This document shows, one piece after another, positions 1 to 9,472 of a stretch of 64,000 nucleotides of DNA (its first letter is position 1; the number at the start of each line of letters is the position of its first letter). The position numbers were made by a program, and so were the translations under genes. This DNA comes from Foliamicus sp963666765 (GTDB taxonomy: Bacteria > Pseudomonadota > Gammaproteobacteria > Steroidobacterales > Foliamicaceae): positions 1-64,000 of the forward strand of contig OY762933.1 in the NCBI GenBank assembly GCA_963666765.1, written 5' to 3'. Below the pieces are notes generated by a model. That model had not been told where the DNA came from, did not search any database, and saw only the letters and a program-made list of their open reading frames with translations.

Positions 1-21
1 GAGCGGGCACTTCTGTCAAGC

Positions 22-53
22 GCACTACCTATGCTATGCACTACCTATGCTAT
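22..53. repeat. Exact 16-bp tandem duplication upstream of a TBDR
   Basis: The unit GCACTACCTATGCTAT occurs twice head to tail (22-37 and 38-53), about 95 bases before the first receptor start. It lies in the presumed promoter region, so it may be a duplicated regulator site or a replication slip. No clear -35/-10 pair could be assigned next to it. Confidence 0.6.
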
Positions 54-145
54 CGTGGTCATACCAATTGGCCGATCGCTATTCGGGAGGCGGGTCAGTA
101 GGTCGAATCGACTAACTTTCCCGCACAACTCTTGAGGGGACTTAA

Positions 146-2506
146 ATGAGGTCAAGGGTATTCTTTTGTTCTGTTGCGGCATGCCTGGTCGCAATTCCCG
201 CCGGACTCGGAATCGTCTCGACCGCGCAAGCGCAGGAAGACGTGCTCGAAGAAGTCGTGGTGACCGCGCGCAAACGCGAGGAGAGCCTGCTTGAAGTGCC
301 GGTGAGCATTACCGCTATTACCGCGGCGGACATCGACGCCAAGGGCATTACCGATTTCGCGGATCTCGTCGACTTTTCGCCCGGCTTCTTTTTCGCCGAG
401 CATTCGGTCGGCCGCGGCGACCGGTCCAACCGCCTTCTGGTGATTCGCGGCATGCGCATTGAGACCGAGGATGATCACGTCCAGCCGGCCATGGTGTTCA
501 TCGACGGCGCTCCGATGATGGGCAGCGTCATCAGCGGGCTTGAGGACGCCGAACGCGTCGAGGTCGTCAAGGGTCCGCAAAGCGCGTACTTCGGCCGGGC
601 CACCTTTTCCGGAGCGGTCAATTTCGTTACCAAGACGCCATCGGAAGAGTTCACCGGCAAGGTCACCGCCGAGGCGGGCCAGTATGGGACCACCAACTTC
701 GGACTTCAGCTGGAAGGGCCCCTGAGCGAGGGATTGTTCTATCGCGTGTCAGGCAGTTCCTATCGCACCAGCGGCCACTACCGGCTGGGCAACAATCCCG
801 ATCAGAAGCTGGGCGCCCGCAAGACCTGGAACATGGCCGCTACGCTGTACGCCACGCCTACGGACCAGTTCTCCGCCAAGTTGCGCGTGCATCACTGGCA
901 GGACGATGACGGGCCCGGCGCGGCCTTCGCGTACGGCGAGGGCAACGGCGAGCACTATTTCAATTGCAATCCGCAGGGGTCCACGCTGCTGGAGCGCAAT
1001 GGCGGCAATACCTGGATCTGCGGCGAGGCGCCGTTTCCCCAGGCAAGCGAGATCAATGCCGATTTTGAGTTGAACAGCAGTAAGGAAGGCGTGCTGAACG
1101 GCATATCGACTCCGGGGCGGCCCGGCATCGTGAGTCCCTTCGATCCGCCGTTTCTGGATGGTTTCGGAATGGCGCGGCGCGCCTGGAACGCCAGCCTGGT
1201 CATGGACTACGAATTCGCCAATGACATCTCGCTGGCCTCGATTTCGGCGTTTCACTCCAACGAGTGGATGGTGCTGGACGACGTGGACCGCCGCGCCACA
1301 GCCAGTGTCGGAGACATCAGGGACACGGGACTGCTGAACAACCGCGACCTCAGGGACTTCAGCCAGGAATTGCGGCTTTCCGCGGACCAGGGGCGCTGGC
1401 GGTGGCAGTTGGGGGCCAACTATTTCGACACTAGCGGCGTGCGCTCGACGGGCCTTAAGTTTCTCTTCTGGACCCAGGGACTGGGTGTCGGCAACTCGTG
1501 GGACATCCAGACGACCGGCCTGTTCGGTTCAGTCGGATATGACTTGACGGATCAGTTGAGCGTGAGCGTGGAAGGGCGCCAGCAATGGGACAAGGTGGCC
1601 GAAGGCGGCGCGACCAGCGCATCGAAACTGTCGGACACGTTCACCAGCTTTACGCCGCGCGTGATCGTGGACTACAAGGCAACTGAGGACATCACTTTGT
1701 ATGCCAGTTTTGCCCAGGGAACCCGTCCGGGCACTTTCAATGCGAACCTGGTCGGGCGGTCACAGCAGGAACTGGACCAGATCGAACAGCAGTCCGGCGC
1801 CGGTCTTACGGTACCGGAAGAAGAACTGGACAGCTTTGAGCTGGGTCTCAAGGGCAGCCTGATGGAAGGACGCGCATGGGTAACTGCAACCGTCTATTGG
1901 GCCGATTGGAAAGCGCAGAGCTCTTCGGGCGCCTTTGTAACAGCCCCCGACGGATCAACCGACTTCGTCGGCCTCACGACCGTGGGCGGCAAGATCGAGC
2001 TGAATGGATTCGAGTTCGAGGGCGCGCTGGCGCTGACCGACAAGTTCAGGGTTGACGCCACCTTCAGCATCAACGATTCGGAAATCGTAAGAGGCCCGTG
2101 CACCAGCCACTGCCCCGTCCTGCTCGGCATCAACAACGTGGACGGACTGGGCAAGCGGACGCAGAAGAACCCCAGGAACCAGGGTTCGCTGGGCCTTGCC
2201 TATACGGATCAGCTCAACGACCGTTATGACTGGTACGCCCGCGTGGACTACATCATGACCGGCAGCCGCTTTGCCGGAAACCCGAACCTTACCGAGACCG
2301 GCGACAGCCACCGCGTGAATGTGCGCGCGGGAGTCGAGAATGACACGATGCGCGTGGAAGTGTTTGGCAAGAACGTCTTTGACGACAGGACCTTCACGAA
2401 CTACCAGATCCTGCATGACTTCGCCTATCTCGGGCCCCGTCGCATACTGACCGCCGGGCTTCCCGACAAGGCGGCCTGGGGCGTGCGTGCGTCGTACAAC
2501 TTCTGA
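146..2506 (+). CDS. TonB-dependent outer-membrane receptor (786 aa)
   Basis: Outer-membrane gated channel that imports a substrate using TonB-ExbBD energy. Seen: Sec signal peptide ending near AQAQ (about residue 29), then the TonB-box-like segment EEVVVTARKREE, a plug domain with the ERVEVVKGPQSA motif (about residues 134-145), a long beta-barrel and a terminal Phe (SYNF), as usual for barrel insertion. Length is typical of the family. The start is supported by GAGGGGA six bases upstream. A Tat-exported M24 peptidase follows after 51 bases on the same strand, suggesting a shared transcript and a peptide-like or amide substrate (inference). The ligand cannot be named from sequence. No plug-flanking regulatory extension (FecA type) is present. 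Confidence 0.93.
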   Translation: MRSRVFFCSVAACLVAIPAGLGIVSTAQAQEDVLEEVVVTARKREESLLEVPVSITAITAADIDAKGITDFADLVDFSPGFFFAEHSVGRGDRSNRLLVIRGMRIETEDDHVQPAMVFIDGAPMMGSVISGLEDAERVEVVKGPQSAYFGRATFSGAVNFVTKTPSEEFTGKVTAEAGQYGTTNFGLQLEGPLSEGLFYRVSGSSYRTSGHYRLGNNPDQKLGARKTWNMAATLYATPTDQFSAKLRVHHWQDDDGPGAAFAYGEGNGEHYFNCNPQGSTLLERNGGNTWICGEAPFPQASEINADFELNSSKEGVLNGISTPGRPGIVSPFDPPFLDGFGMARRAWNASLVMDYEFANDISLASISAFHSNEWMVLDDVDRRATASVGDIRDTGLLNNRDLRDFSQELRLSADQGRWRWQLGANYFDTSGVRSTGLKFLFWTQGLGVGNSWDIQTTGLFGSVGYDLTDQLSVSVEGRQQWDKVAEGGATSASKLSDTFTSFTPRVIVDYKATEDITLYASFAQGTRPGTFNANLVGRSQQELDQIEQQSGAGLTVPEEELDSFELGLKGSLMEGRAWVTATVYWADWKAQSSSGAFVTAPDGSTDFVGLTTVGGKIELNGFEFEGALALTDKFRVDATFSINDSEIVRGPCTSHCPVLLGINNVDGLGKRTQKNPRNQGSLGLAYTDQLNDRYDWYARVDYIMTGSRFAGNPNLTETGDSHRVNVRAGVENDTMRVEVFGKNVFDDRTFTNYQILHDFAYLGPRRILTAGLPDKAAWGVRASYNF

Positions 2507-2557
2507 GCGAAACGGTGACGAGCGGCGGTGTTGGAATAAGCGGTCCGCCGTAAGCGA

Positions 2558-3961
2558 ATGATTACAAGGCGCGAGATGCTGAAGACTGGCATCGGCGCTG
2601 CCGGGGCGGCCGGCGCGATTGCCGCCTCCGCCCCGGCAGCGGCAACCGAACTGACGCCGAACAACCTGTCGGAACGCGTCGAACGCGTGCGGGCCGGGCC
2701 GCTCATGAACCTGGAGCAGGCCTACCGGGTAATGGAAGAGGAGCAGCTGGACGGGCTGGTCCTGGCAGAGCCGATCAACGTCTTTCATCTGACGGGGCAC
2801 TGGGGGTCGCTGGCCAAGATGGGCTACCCGGCGCCGGCGTACGCGCTGCTTTCGAAGGATCAGCGCCAGGCGCCCGGCCTGGTAATGATGCAATTCATCT
2901 ACTACTACACCTATTCGGACGGCCACTTCGATTTTCCCCTGCAGACCTGGCTGTTTACTGGCTGGGACCGGCGCCTGCAGGACGCCAGCGAGGCAGTTGC
3001 GCCGGATGGCGAGCCTCCCGCCAACCCGCCGTACATCTTCGAAGACAAGGGCCAGGTGGAGCTGAGGGAGATCGAGCGGCACCGCCGCAGCACCCTGAAT
3101 GCCGCCCTGTCGGAGCAGAAGCTCAGCGCCGATGCGCGCTGGGCGCTCGTAAATGCCGTCAAGGGCATGGGTCTGGACCGGGGCCGCATCGGTGTGGACC
3201 ACCTGGTCGTTAATGCGATATTCGAGACTGCCGGCCTTGACGCGGTTCCGGTTCACGCCGACCGGGCCTTGCGTAGGATTCGCGCGATCAAGTCGCCGCG
3301 CGAGATCGAGCTGATGACGTTTTCGGCCCAGGCCAATGCCGAGGCCGCGCTCGCGGCAGCGAAAGCGGCGCGAGCAGGGGCCACCTATCAGGAATTGCGC
3401 GCGGCGTTTTACTCGGAGGCCGCAAAGCGTGGCAACCTGGGGGTGTTCATGCAGGTGGACACGATCGGCGCGGAGACCGGCGACGGCGAGTTCCGGGACG
3501 GACAGGCGTTTCAGATCGACTGCGTGAGCCACGGCTTTCATTACCACGGCGACTACGGCCGCACGGTATTCCTTGGCGAACCCTCGCGCTCGATGAAGTA
3601 CGCCACCGACGCGATCGCGCTGGGTTGGGACGCAATCATGGAAGCGCTAAGGCCCGGATTGCGCTACTCGGAGATTCGCGCCATCGGCGTGGAAGCTCTG
3701 AAGAAAGCCGGTTTTGACCTTGACGTGGCCTTCACGCCGCACAGCGTGGGGCTGATGCACACCGACGATCCCGGGCGCGCGGACAGTCCCTTCTACGTCA
3801 AGGAAGACGTGGTGCTGGCCGAGAACATGATCATCAGCGTGGATTGCCCGGTGCGCAATGTGGGACTGGGCGGTTCCGCCCACCTGGAGGACCTCACGCT
3901 GATCACCGCCGACGGCGGGGTTCAGATCAACGACACCGGCGATCGCGTAATCGTCGTGTAG
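2558..3961 (+). CDS. M24 family metallopeptidase (Xaa-Pro aminopeptidase/creatinase fold), Tat-exported
   Basis: 467 aa. The N-terminus is a twin-arginine signal (TRREMLKTG, then an Ala/Gly-rich stretch to about residue 29), so the enzyme should fold in the cytoplasm with metal and act in the periplasm. The C-terminal pita-bread domain shows the metal ligands of M24: Asp-x10-Asp in DCVSHGFHYHGD, a His in FTPHSVGL, and a Glu in SAHLEDLTLI. The Glu usually found before the last strand is Asp here (IISVDCP), so metal binding or specificity may differ. The N-terminal half is the creatinase-like domain. It follows a TBDR closely and probably processes what that receptor imports. Exact substrate unknown. 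Confidence 0.85.
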   Translation: MITRREMLKTGIGAAGAAGAIAASAPAAATELTPNNLSERVERVRAGPLMNLEQAYRVMEEEQLDGLVLAEPINVFHLTGHWGSLAKMGYPAPAYALLSKDQRQAPGLVMMQFIYYYTYSDGHFDFPLQTWLFTGWDRRLQDASEAVAPDGEPPANPPYIFEDKGQVELREIERHRRSTLNAALSEQKLSADARWALVNAVKGMGLDRGRIGVDHLVVNAIFETAGLDAVPVHADRALRRIRAIKSPREIELMTFSAQANAEAALAAAKAARAGATYQELRAAFYSEAAKRGNLGVFMQVDTIGAETGDGEFRDGQAFQIDCVSHGFHYHGDYGRTVFLGEPSRSMKYATDAIALGWDAIMEALRPGLRYSEIRAIGVEALKKAGFDLDVAFTPHSVGLMHTDDPGRADSPFYVKEDVVLAENMIISVDCPVRNVGLGGSAHLEDLTLITADGGVQINDTGDRVIVV

Positions 3962-3962
3962 C

Positions 3963-3997
3963 CTCGAATTGAGGGCGTTCCGCCCTCGGGATTCGAG
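3963..3997. terminator. Two-part hairpin after the M24 gene (GAGGGCG family)
   Basis: Outer stem CTCGAAT/ATTCGAG encloses inner stem GAGGGCG-TTC-CGCCCTC. It begins one base after the M24 stop codon. There is no T-run, so it may be a transcript-end stabiliser or a REP-like element rather than a classical intrinsic terminator. Related hairpins lie at 5265, 9785 and 34820. Confidence 0.6.
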
Positions 3998-4026
3998 TAT
4001 GGCTGCGGCTGGGACCGCTCAGTCCA

Positions 4027-4065
4027 ACCATGAAATCTCGGCGTCTATAACCGAATTTTCATGGT
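4027..4065. promoter_or_regulatory. Inverted repeat overlapping the ATPase ribosome-binding region
   Basis: ACCATGAAA (4027-4035) is repeated inverted as TTTCATGGT (4057-4065), ending four bases before the ATPase start codon. In DNA it could be an operator; in RNA it would pair the ATPase Shine-Dalgarno area. A TATAAC hexamer sits between the arms. Confidence 0.45.
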
Positions 4066-4068
4066 AGG

Positions 4069-5238
4069 ATGATGCCCGTGATCCTCAGAAGCCGGCACAT
4101 CAAAGAGATCATCAGGCGCCTTCGAATCTTCGAGGTCGTGGCCATTCTCGGACCGCGCCAGATCGGCAAAACCACCCTGGCGAAACAGGTCGCCGGACGC
4201 TATCACACGCAGTCGCATCATTTCGATCTCGAAGACCCGGCGGCCCTATCCAGACTTGAGGAAGACCCCAACCTTGCGCTGAAAGACCTCAAGGGTTTGA
4301 TCATCATTGACGAGGTGCAGCGGCTGCCCAATCTCTTCCCGCTGCTCCGCGTGCTGTCCGACCGGCGTCCGCGGCCAGGCCGATTTCTGGTTCTGGGAAG
4401 CGCATCGCCGGACCTGTTGCGTCAATCCTCCGAATCCCTGGCCGGAAGGATCAATTACTACGAACTGAATGGCCTGGGGCTGGATGAGATTGGTGAGGGT
4501 CGCATTAGCCGCCGCTGGCTTCGCGGAGGCTTTCCGTCCGCGTATCTCGCACGATCGCAACGTAATTGTTTCGAATGGCTGGAGAGCTTCTGCCGAACGT
4601 TCATGGAGCGCGACCTGGCCCAGTTGGGAGTGCGAACTCCGGGGGCGACTCTTCGGCGCTTCTGGGCGATGCTGGCGCATCGGCACGGCCAGACATGGAA
4701 CTCTTCGGAGTTTGCGCGCTCCTTCGGCGTCGCCGATACCACGGTGCGCAGATACCTCGACATCCTCACCGATACTCTGGTTGTTCGCCAACTGCCACCC
4801 TGGCACGCCAACCTCAACAAGCGCCAGGTTAAGGCGCCCAAGGTCTATCTGCGGGATTCCGGGCTGGCGCACCATCTGCTGGGTATCCATAACGCGGCTT
4901 CACTTGATGTCCATCCTTCAAGGGGCAGCACCTGGGAAGGCCTGATGCTGGAACTGATCATGGAGCAACTTGCGGCCACTGGTCGTGAGTTTTACCACTG
5001 GCGAACGCATACCGGCGCGGAACTCGACCTGTACAGCCGTCTCGGTAGCGAGCAAGTGGGTATCGAAGTGAAGCTGTCCTCAGCGCCTTCCGTGACTCCG
5101 TCCATGCGTCACGCCCTACGGGACCTCAACCTGGATGAACTGATCGTGGTTCATGCCGGCGACTCCTCGTACCCGCTGGCCGATCGCATCCGCGCCGTGT
5201 CTGCCCACCGCCTCCTCACCGATCTCCCGGACCGCTGA
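4069..5238 (+). CDS. AAA+ ATPase with DUF4143 C-terminal domain
   Basis: 389 aa. Seen: Walker A GPRQIGKTT (about residues 28-36), Walker B LIIIDEVQ (about 79-86), sensor-like LVLGSASP, then a winged-helix stretch and the DUF4143 region ending in AELDL...GIEVK, which resembles a PD-(D/E)xK nuclease core (D, then E-x-K). The family is widespread, often mobile and poorly understood; nuclease activity is inference. An ATG-ATG double start makes residue 1 uncertain by one codon. The gene stands alone, flanked by hairpins on both sides and preceded by an inverted repeat over its ribosome-binding region, which fits independent acquisition and tight control. Confidence 0.88.
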   Translation: MMPVILRSRHIKEIIRRLRIFEVVAILGPRQIGKTTLAKQVAGRYHTQSHHFDLEDPAALSRLEEDPNLALKDLKGLIIIDEVQRLPNLFPLLRVLSDRRPRPGRFLVLGSASPDLLRQSSESLAGRINYYELNGLGLDEIGEGRISRRWLRGGFPSAYLARSQRNCFEWLESFCRTFMERDLAQLGVRTPGATLRRFWAMLAHRHGQTWNSSEFARSFGVADTTVRRYLDILTDTLVVRQLPPWHANLNKRQVKAPKVYLRDSGLAHHLLGIHNAASLDVHPSRGSTWEGLMLELIMEQLAATGREFYHWRTHTGAELDLYSRLGSEQVGIEVKLSSAPSVTPSMRHALRDLNLDELIVVHAGDSSYPLADRIRAVSAHRLLTDLPDR

Positions 5239-5264
5239 CAGCAGTCTCTTCAGGTAAACCTCGT

Positions 5265-5293
5265 ATTTCAGGGGGCGTCCTGCCCCCTGAAAT
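5265..5293. terminator. Perfect 12-bp stem hairpin between convergent genes
   Basis: ATTTCAGGGGGC pairs with GCCCCCTGAAAT across the loop GTCCT. It sits between the ATPase (+) and the receptor (-), so it probably ends transcription in both directions. Its GGGCG-TCC-GCCC centre resembles the hairpins at 3971, 9785 and 34820. Confidence 0.7.
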
Positions 5294-5303
5294 GTAATTT
5301 GGC

Positions 5304-8003
5304 CTAGAAGGTGGGCCGCCAGCTGCCCCGGACGTAGTAATAGCCGCCGTTGAAGCCGAACGGAGACTGTTCCGGGTAGATCAGTCCGGCCACCTCGCCG
5401 TTGGGGTTGGTGCTGGGGTACTCGTCGAAGAGGTTCTGCGCGCCCACGAGCACCGTGAAGTCCTCGCGCACGTCCCAGGACACTTCGGCATCGAATACCA
5501 CGCTCGTGTCGGGATAGAAGGACACCGATCCGTCATTGGTGGGCGCGTCGTAGTACTCGCCGTAATAGCGCGCCCGCGCCATGAACCGCCAGGGACCCTG
5601 CAGGTGGGTCCAGGTGGCCGTCAAGCGGACATCCGGGCGTCCCTGTTCGATCTGCAGCCGGCGGTTCTCACTGGTGAAGTTGGAGTCGAACTTGGTCAGC
5701 TCGATGTCCGACCAGTTGGCGACCACCGTGAGGCTGGAAGAACCGCTGCCCAAATCAAACGGATAGGTGGCCACCAGATCGATGCCGGAAGCCTCCACCG
5801 TCTGCTGGTTGGAGAAGAACCGCACCGACGAGAAACTGGTGGCGTCGGTCACGCCGGCCGCCAGCAACGCCTGAATATCGGCATCCGTAAGCGTGAAGCG
5901 GCTGGTGAAGGCGATGCGATCCTCGATCTCGATGTTGTAGTAGTCCAGCGTCACGTCCAGATCACCCAGATTGAAGACAGCGCCTACCGTAAGGTTGACC
6001 GATTCCTCCGGCGTCAGCGCCTTGGCGCCCTTCTGCTGCGCGACCGGATTAGTTGGCGGCAGCGTGGCGATGTCGGCCAGCATGCCGGCCTGGAATTCGG
6101 TTGTGACGTTGCGCAGGTTGGCCTGCCCCGCCGTGGGCACCCGGAATCCGGTGCTGGCCGCGCCGCGGATGGCGAATGAGTCGGTCACCTGGTAGCGGGC
6201 CGCGAGCTTGCCGTCCAGTGTATCGCCGTAGTCCGAGTAGTTCTCGAAGCGCAGGGCTGCGCCCAGCAGCAGCTGGTCGGTGACATCCGACTCGAGGTCC
6301 ACATAGGCGGCCTTGGCGCTGATCGTGTTCTCGCCGGCGTCGCCGGGCTGGAACCCGGGGAAGCCGTTGGAACCAACGCCGAAGCCCTGCGAGGCCAGTC
6401 CAAACTCAAGGTTCGGGTCGATGAACCAGGAGTTCGGCTCGCCGCTTTCGATCTTGAAGGTCTCGTCGCGCCATTCCAGGCCGATAGCCACGTTGACGGG
6501 ACCGGCGAAGCCGAAGTCGAAGGGCCGGGACAGATCGAAGTTCACCACGCGGTCGGTTTCGGTGTAGGCGCCGGCGTCGTAGTAAGTGTCGATTTCGTTG
6601 CGCTGCGCCAGAAGCTGCGGGTTGATGGTGTTGTAGATGTAGAACTGGGCATTGCTGCGCCCGGCGGTGACGCTGCCGTCGTAGCGCCAGCCGTTGCGCC
6701 ACTCGCCGCGAATGCCACCGGCCACGCTGGTGTCATGCACGTAACCGCCGAACTGCGGCGTGAAACCGCCGGGGAACTTCTCGATCAGCGAGTAGCAGTT
6801 CGGATCGTTGGCGATCTGCGTCAATGCCGATTGGTCCGCCGCATAGTTGACGATTCGAACCAGGGGACAGTTGCCCGTCCCGTCTCCGGACAGATCCGCC
6901 ACCTTGACGGTGCGCGTTACGCCTGCTCGGTTGGCAACCGCTGAGCCGTCGGCGTAAAACAGGTCCTCGCCCTTGTCAAGATCCCCCTGGCCAGGAGAGA
7001 CCAGGTTCCCGCTGTCTCTTTTGAAGACCGCATTGGCATTTGCATCGAGGACCGGACCGCGGAAAACGCCGCCGCGGGTGTGCGGATTACGAAAATAGAA
7101 CCCGCCTTCCACCTGGCGCTTGGCCCAGTTGCCGAAGGCGTAGAACTCGCTGCCGCCGCCCATCTCGGCGCCCAGGTTGGCGAAGAACTTGAGGTCGTCG
7201 GAGATTTCCGGCGCCCCCCAGATCTGCGCGGCCGGCTGCCGCACGTGGGTGTTGCCGGCGTCGATCAGCCCCTGCGCGTCGCCGCGCTGCGCGCTGCGGC
7301 TGGTGGGATCGGATTCCTTCCACTCGAAACTCAGGTTGACGAAGCCCGAGCCGGTGAGCGGCAGGCCCACGTTGCCCGCCAGTGTCATGGCGTCGCCGTC
7401 GCCTTCAAAGTGGGTGCCCCACTTGGCGTCGAGGATGGCGCCCTCGGCGTCTTCCCTGAGCACGAAATTCATGATTCCGGCAATCGCGTCCGAGCCGTAT
7501 TGCGCCGAGGCGCCGTCGCGCAGAACCTCAAGCCGGTCCAGGGCGATGGCCGGGATGGCCGACAGGTCCGGGCCGTGCGAGCCGCCGGAGATACCGGCTC
7601 CAAGCAGGGCGATCACGCCCGCGCGGTGGCGGCGCTTGCCGTTCACCAGCACCAGCGTCGCGTCCGGCGGAAGCGAGCGCAGCGTTGCCGGGCGGATGAA
7701 AGTGGCCGCGTCGCTGATCGGCTCCTGGGCCACGTTGTAGGACGGGATCATGGCCGCGAGCAGCGAGTCCATGTCCGAATCGCCGTGCGCCCGGAACTGA
7801 TCGCCGCCGATCACGTCAACCGGCACTGGTGAATCCGCGGCCGAGCGGTCGCGCCGCCGCGATCCCACCACCACGATCTCTTCGAGCGCGGCCGAGGAAC
7901 TGGCCTGACTGGATTCATCCTCCTGGGCTATGGCCGGGTTAGTGAACAGCCATGCGGAAAAGAGGAAAGGAACAGAAAAAATCGAGAATATGAATCGCTG
8001 CAT
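5304..8003 (-). CDS. TonB-dependent outer-membrane receptor (899 aa)
   Basis: Signal peptide ends near NPAIAQ; the mature N-terminus carries EEIVVVGSRRRDR, a TonB-box-like variant, followed by a plug with DRLEVLRDGASAQYG and IAGIMNFVLR, the form seen in receptors of the larger class often linked to plant or peptide compounds (family knowledge). The barrel ends GSWRPTF with terminal Phe. An upstream in-frame ATG exists at 8018, but the ATG at 8003 has GGGGGGAG at the right distance and gives a clean signal peptide. A TATAAT on this strand lies at 8040-8045. It is divergent from an M19 dipeptidase, so dipeptides or modified amino acids are plausible cargo. Confidence 0.92.
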   Translation of the reverse strand: MQRFIFSIFSVPFLFSAWLFTNPAIAQEDESSQASSSAALEEIVVVGSRRRDRSAADSPVPVDVIGGDQFRAHGDSDMDSLLAAMIPSYNVAQEPISDAATFIRPATLRSLPPDATLVLVNGKRRHRAGVIALLGAGISGGSHGPDLSAIPAIALDRLEVLRDGASAQYGSDAIAGIMNFVLREDAEGAILDAKWGTHFEGDGDAMTLAGNVGLPLTGSGFVNLSFEWKESDPTSRSAQRGDAQGLIDAGNTHVRQPAAQIWGAPEISDDLKFFANLGAEMGGGSEFYAFGNWAKRQVEGGFYFRNPHTRGGVFRGPVLDANANAVFKRDSGNLVSPGQGDLDKGEDLFYADGSAVANRAGVTRTVKVADLSGDGTGNCPLVRIVNYAADQSALTQIANDPNCYSLIEKFPGGFTPQFGGYVHDTSVAGGIRGEWRNGWRYDGSVTAGRSNAQFYIYNTINPQLLAQRNEIDTYYDAGAYTETDRVVNFDLSRPFDFGFAGPVNVAIGLEWRDETFKIESGEPNSWFIDPNLEFGLASQGFGVGSNGFPGFQPGDAGENTISAKAAYVDLESDVTDQLLLGAALRFENYSDYGDTLDGKLAARYQVTDSFAIRGAASTGFRVPTAGQANLRNVTTEFQAGMLADIATLPPTNPVAQQKGAKALTPEESVNLTVGAVFNLGDLDVTLDYYNIEIEDRIAFTSRFTLTDADIQALLAAGVTDATSFSSVRFFSNQQTVEASGIDLVATYPFDLGSGSSSLTVVANWSDIELTKFDSNFTSENRRLQIEQGRPDVRLTATWTHLQGPWRFMARARYYGEYYDAPTNDGSVSFYPDTSVVFDAEVSWDVREDFTVLVGAQNLFDEYPSTNPNGEVAGLIYPEQSPFGFNGGYYYVRGSWRPTF

Positions 8004-8039
8004 TACGACTCCCCCCATCTTAGATTCAAGATGCGCCGC

Positions 8040-8045
8040 ATTATA
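8040..8045 (-). promoter_or_regulatory. -10 hexamer TATAAT for the 5304-8003 receptor
   Basis: Reading the minus strand, a perfect TATAAT lies 37 bases before the receptor start. No good TTGACA is found at 16-18 bases spacing, so the -35 element is weak or activator-dependent. Confidence 0.4.
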
Positions 8046-8224
8046 CTAACAGGCCGCGCTCAAAACTGCCACAGAGTCCGGCCTCGACCGCCCATCAGGG
8101 GATTTGATCGCAACCCGCCGCACGAGCCCCAGCCGGGGCCTCGCGAACTCCATATTCATTGTCTTGCGCCGCCTTTGCGGTATTCTCTTGCGAATTCTTG
8201 CGTGCGACTGATGGGGCATCCTTC

Positions 8225-9472
8225 ATGAAGGAGGCAAGCGCAAAAATGGCGGCAATCCTGCTTGGCGTCCTGTCCGCGTCCGCGGCAAACGCGGACGAAC
8301 TCCTGGCCCGCGCCAGGGCCATACACGAACGCGTAATCACGATTGACACGCATGTGGACATCCCGCCCGATTTCGGTACCGAAGCCTACGACCCGGCGCA
8401 GGCCAGACCGCCCGGCCAGCAGGTCGATCTCCCGGGGATGGAAAGCGGCGGCCTGGATGCGGCGTTCTTCATCATTTTCGTAATGCAACGGGAGCGCACG
8501 CCGGCAAACTATGCGCGCGCCCTGGCCGACGCTTTCGTCAAGTACTCCGCTATCCGCAAGATGACCGATATTGACTACCCGGACCGGATCGGACTGGCGC
8601 TGACCGCCGCGGACGTACGCCGCATCAACGCCGAGGGTCGTCGCGTTGCCCTTATCGGTATCGAGAATGGCTTCTCCATCGGCCGCAACCTGGACCTGCT
8701 GGACGTCCAGTTCGAGTTCGGTGCGCGCTACCTGGGCCTGCTGCACAACGGCCACAACGACATCGGCGATTCCGCCGTCCCCAACCTGGCGCTGGACGAT
8801 TCCGGGTCCGAACATGGCGGATTGAGCGAGTTCGGCCGCACGGTGATCCGGCGCGCCAACGAGTTGGGAATGATGGTGGACATATCCCACTCCTCCGAAG
8901 CCACGGCGATGAATTCGATCGAAGCGTCCGAGGCGCCGGTGATCGCCTCGCACTCGGCCGCCAAGGGCGCCTTCCCGCATGCGCGCAACCTGAGCGATGA
9001 AGCGCTACTGGCGATGCGGGACAAGGGCGGCGTGGTGCAGATCGTTGCCTTCGATTCGTACCTTCGCGCCACTCCGCCGGAGAAGACCGCGGCCATGGGC
9101 GCTCTTTACCGGGACATGAACCTCGGGAATGCCGCCGACTTTGCCCGCATGCCCGCCGAACAGCGCGAAATCTACTACTCGCGTCTCAGTGAGATTATCC
9201 GGATGCCGCCCCGTGCGACGGTGAAGCATCTCGCCGATCACATCGACTACGCGGTCGGGCTGATCGGGATCGACCACGTGGGGATTTCATCCGACTTCAA
9301 CGGCGGCGGCGGGATCGAGGGCTGGGACAACGCCGGCGAGACACTGAACGTAACGGTTGAACTGGTGCGGCGCGGTTACTCCGAAGAGGAGATCGCCAAA
9401 CTCTGGGGCGGGAACCTGCTGCGGGTAATGGAAGCAGTCGAGGCGGTCGCGGCCGGCTCAGAGAGGGAGTGA
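8225..9472 (+). CDS. Membrane dipeptidase (peptidase family M19)
   Basis: 415 aa from this ATG. Zinc dipeptidase of the renal dipeptidase family, which hydrolyses dipeptides including those with a D-residue. Seen: TIDTHVD (H-x-D metal pair), Glu in LIGIENG, His in DISHSSE, His in IASHSAAKG, and Asp in GIDHVGISSDF. A short signal peptide ends at ASAANA, so the protein is periplasmic. A second ATG at 8246 has AAGGAGG eleven bases before it and may be the real start (408 aa); both keep the signal. The stop overlaps xseB by 15 bases in convergent orientation. Divergent from a TBDR, with which it may form an uptake-and-cleavage pair. Confidence 0.88.
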   Translation: MKEASAKMAAILLGVLSASAANADELLARARAIHERVITIDTHVDIPPDFGTEAYDPAQARPPGQQVDLPGMESGGLDAAFFIIFVMQRERTPANYARALADAFVKYSAIRKMTDIDYPDRIGLALTAADVRRINAEGRRVALIGIENGFSIGRNLDLLDVQFEFGARYLGLLHNGHNDIGDSAVPNLALDDSGSEHGGLSEFGRTVIRRANELGMMVDISHSSEATAMNSIEASEAPVIASHSAAKGAFPHARNLSDEALLAMRDKGGVVQIVAFDSYLRATPPEKTAAMGALYRDMNLGNAADFARMPAEQREIYYSRLSEIIRMPPRATVKHLADHIDYAVGLIGIDHVGISSDFNGGGGIEGWDNAGETLNVTVELVRRGYSEEEIAKLWGGNLLRVMEAVEAVAAGSERE

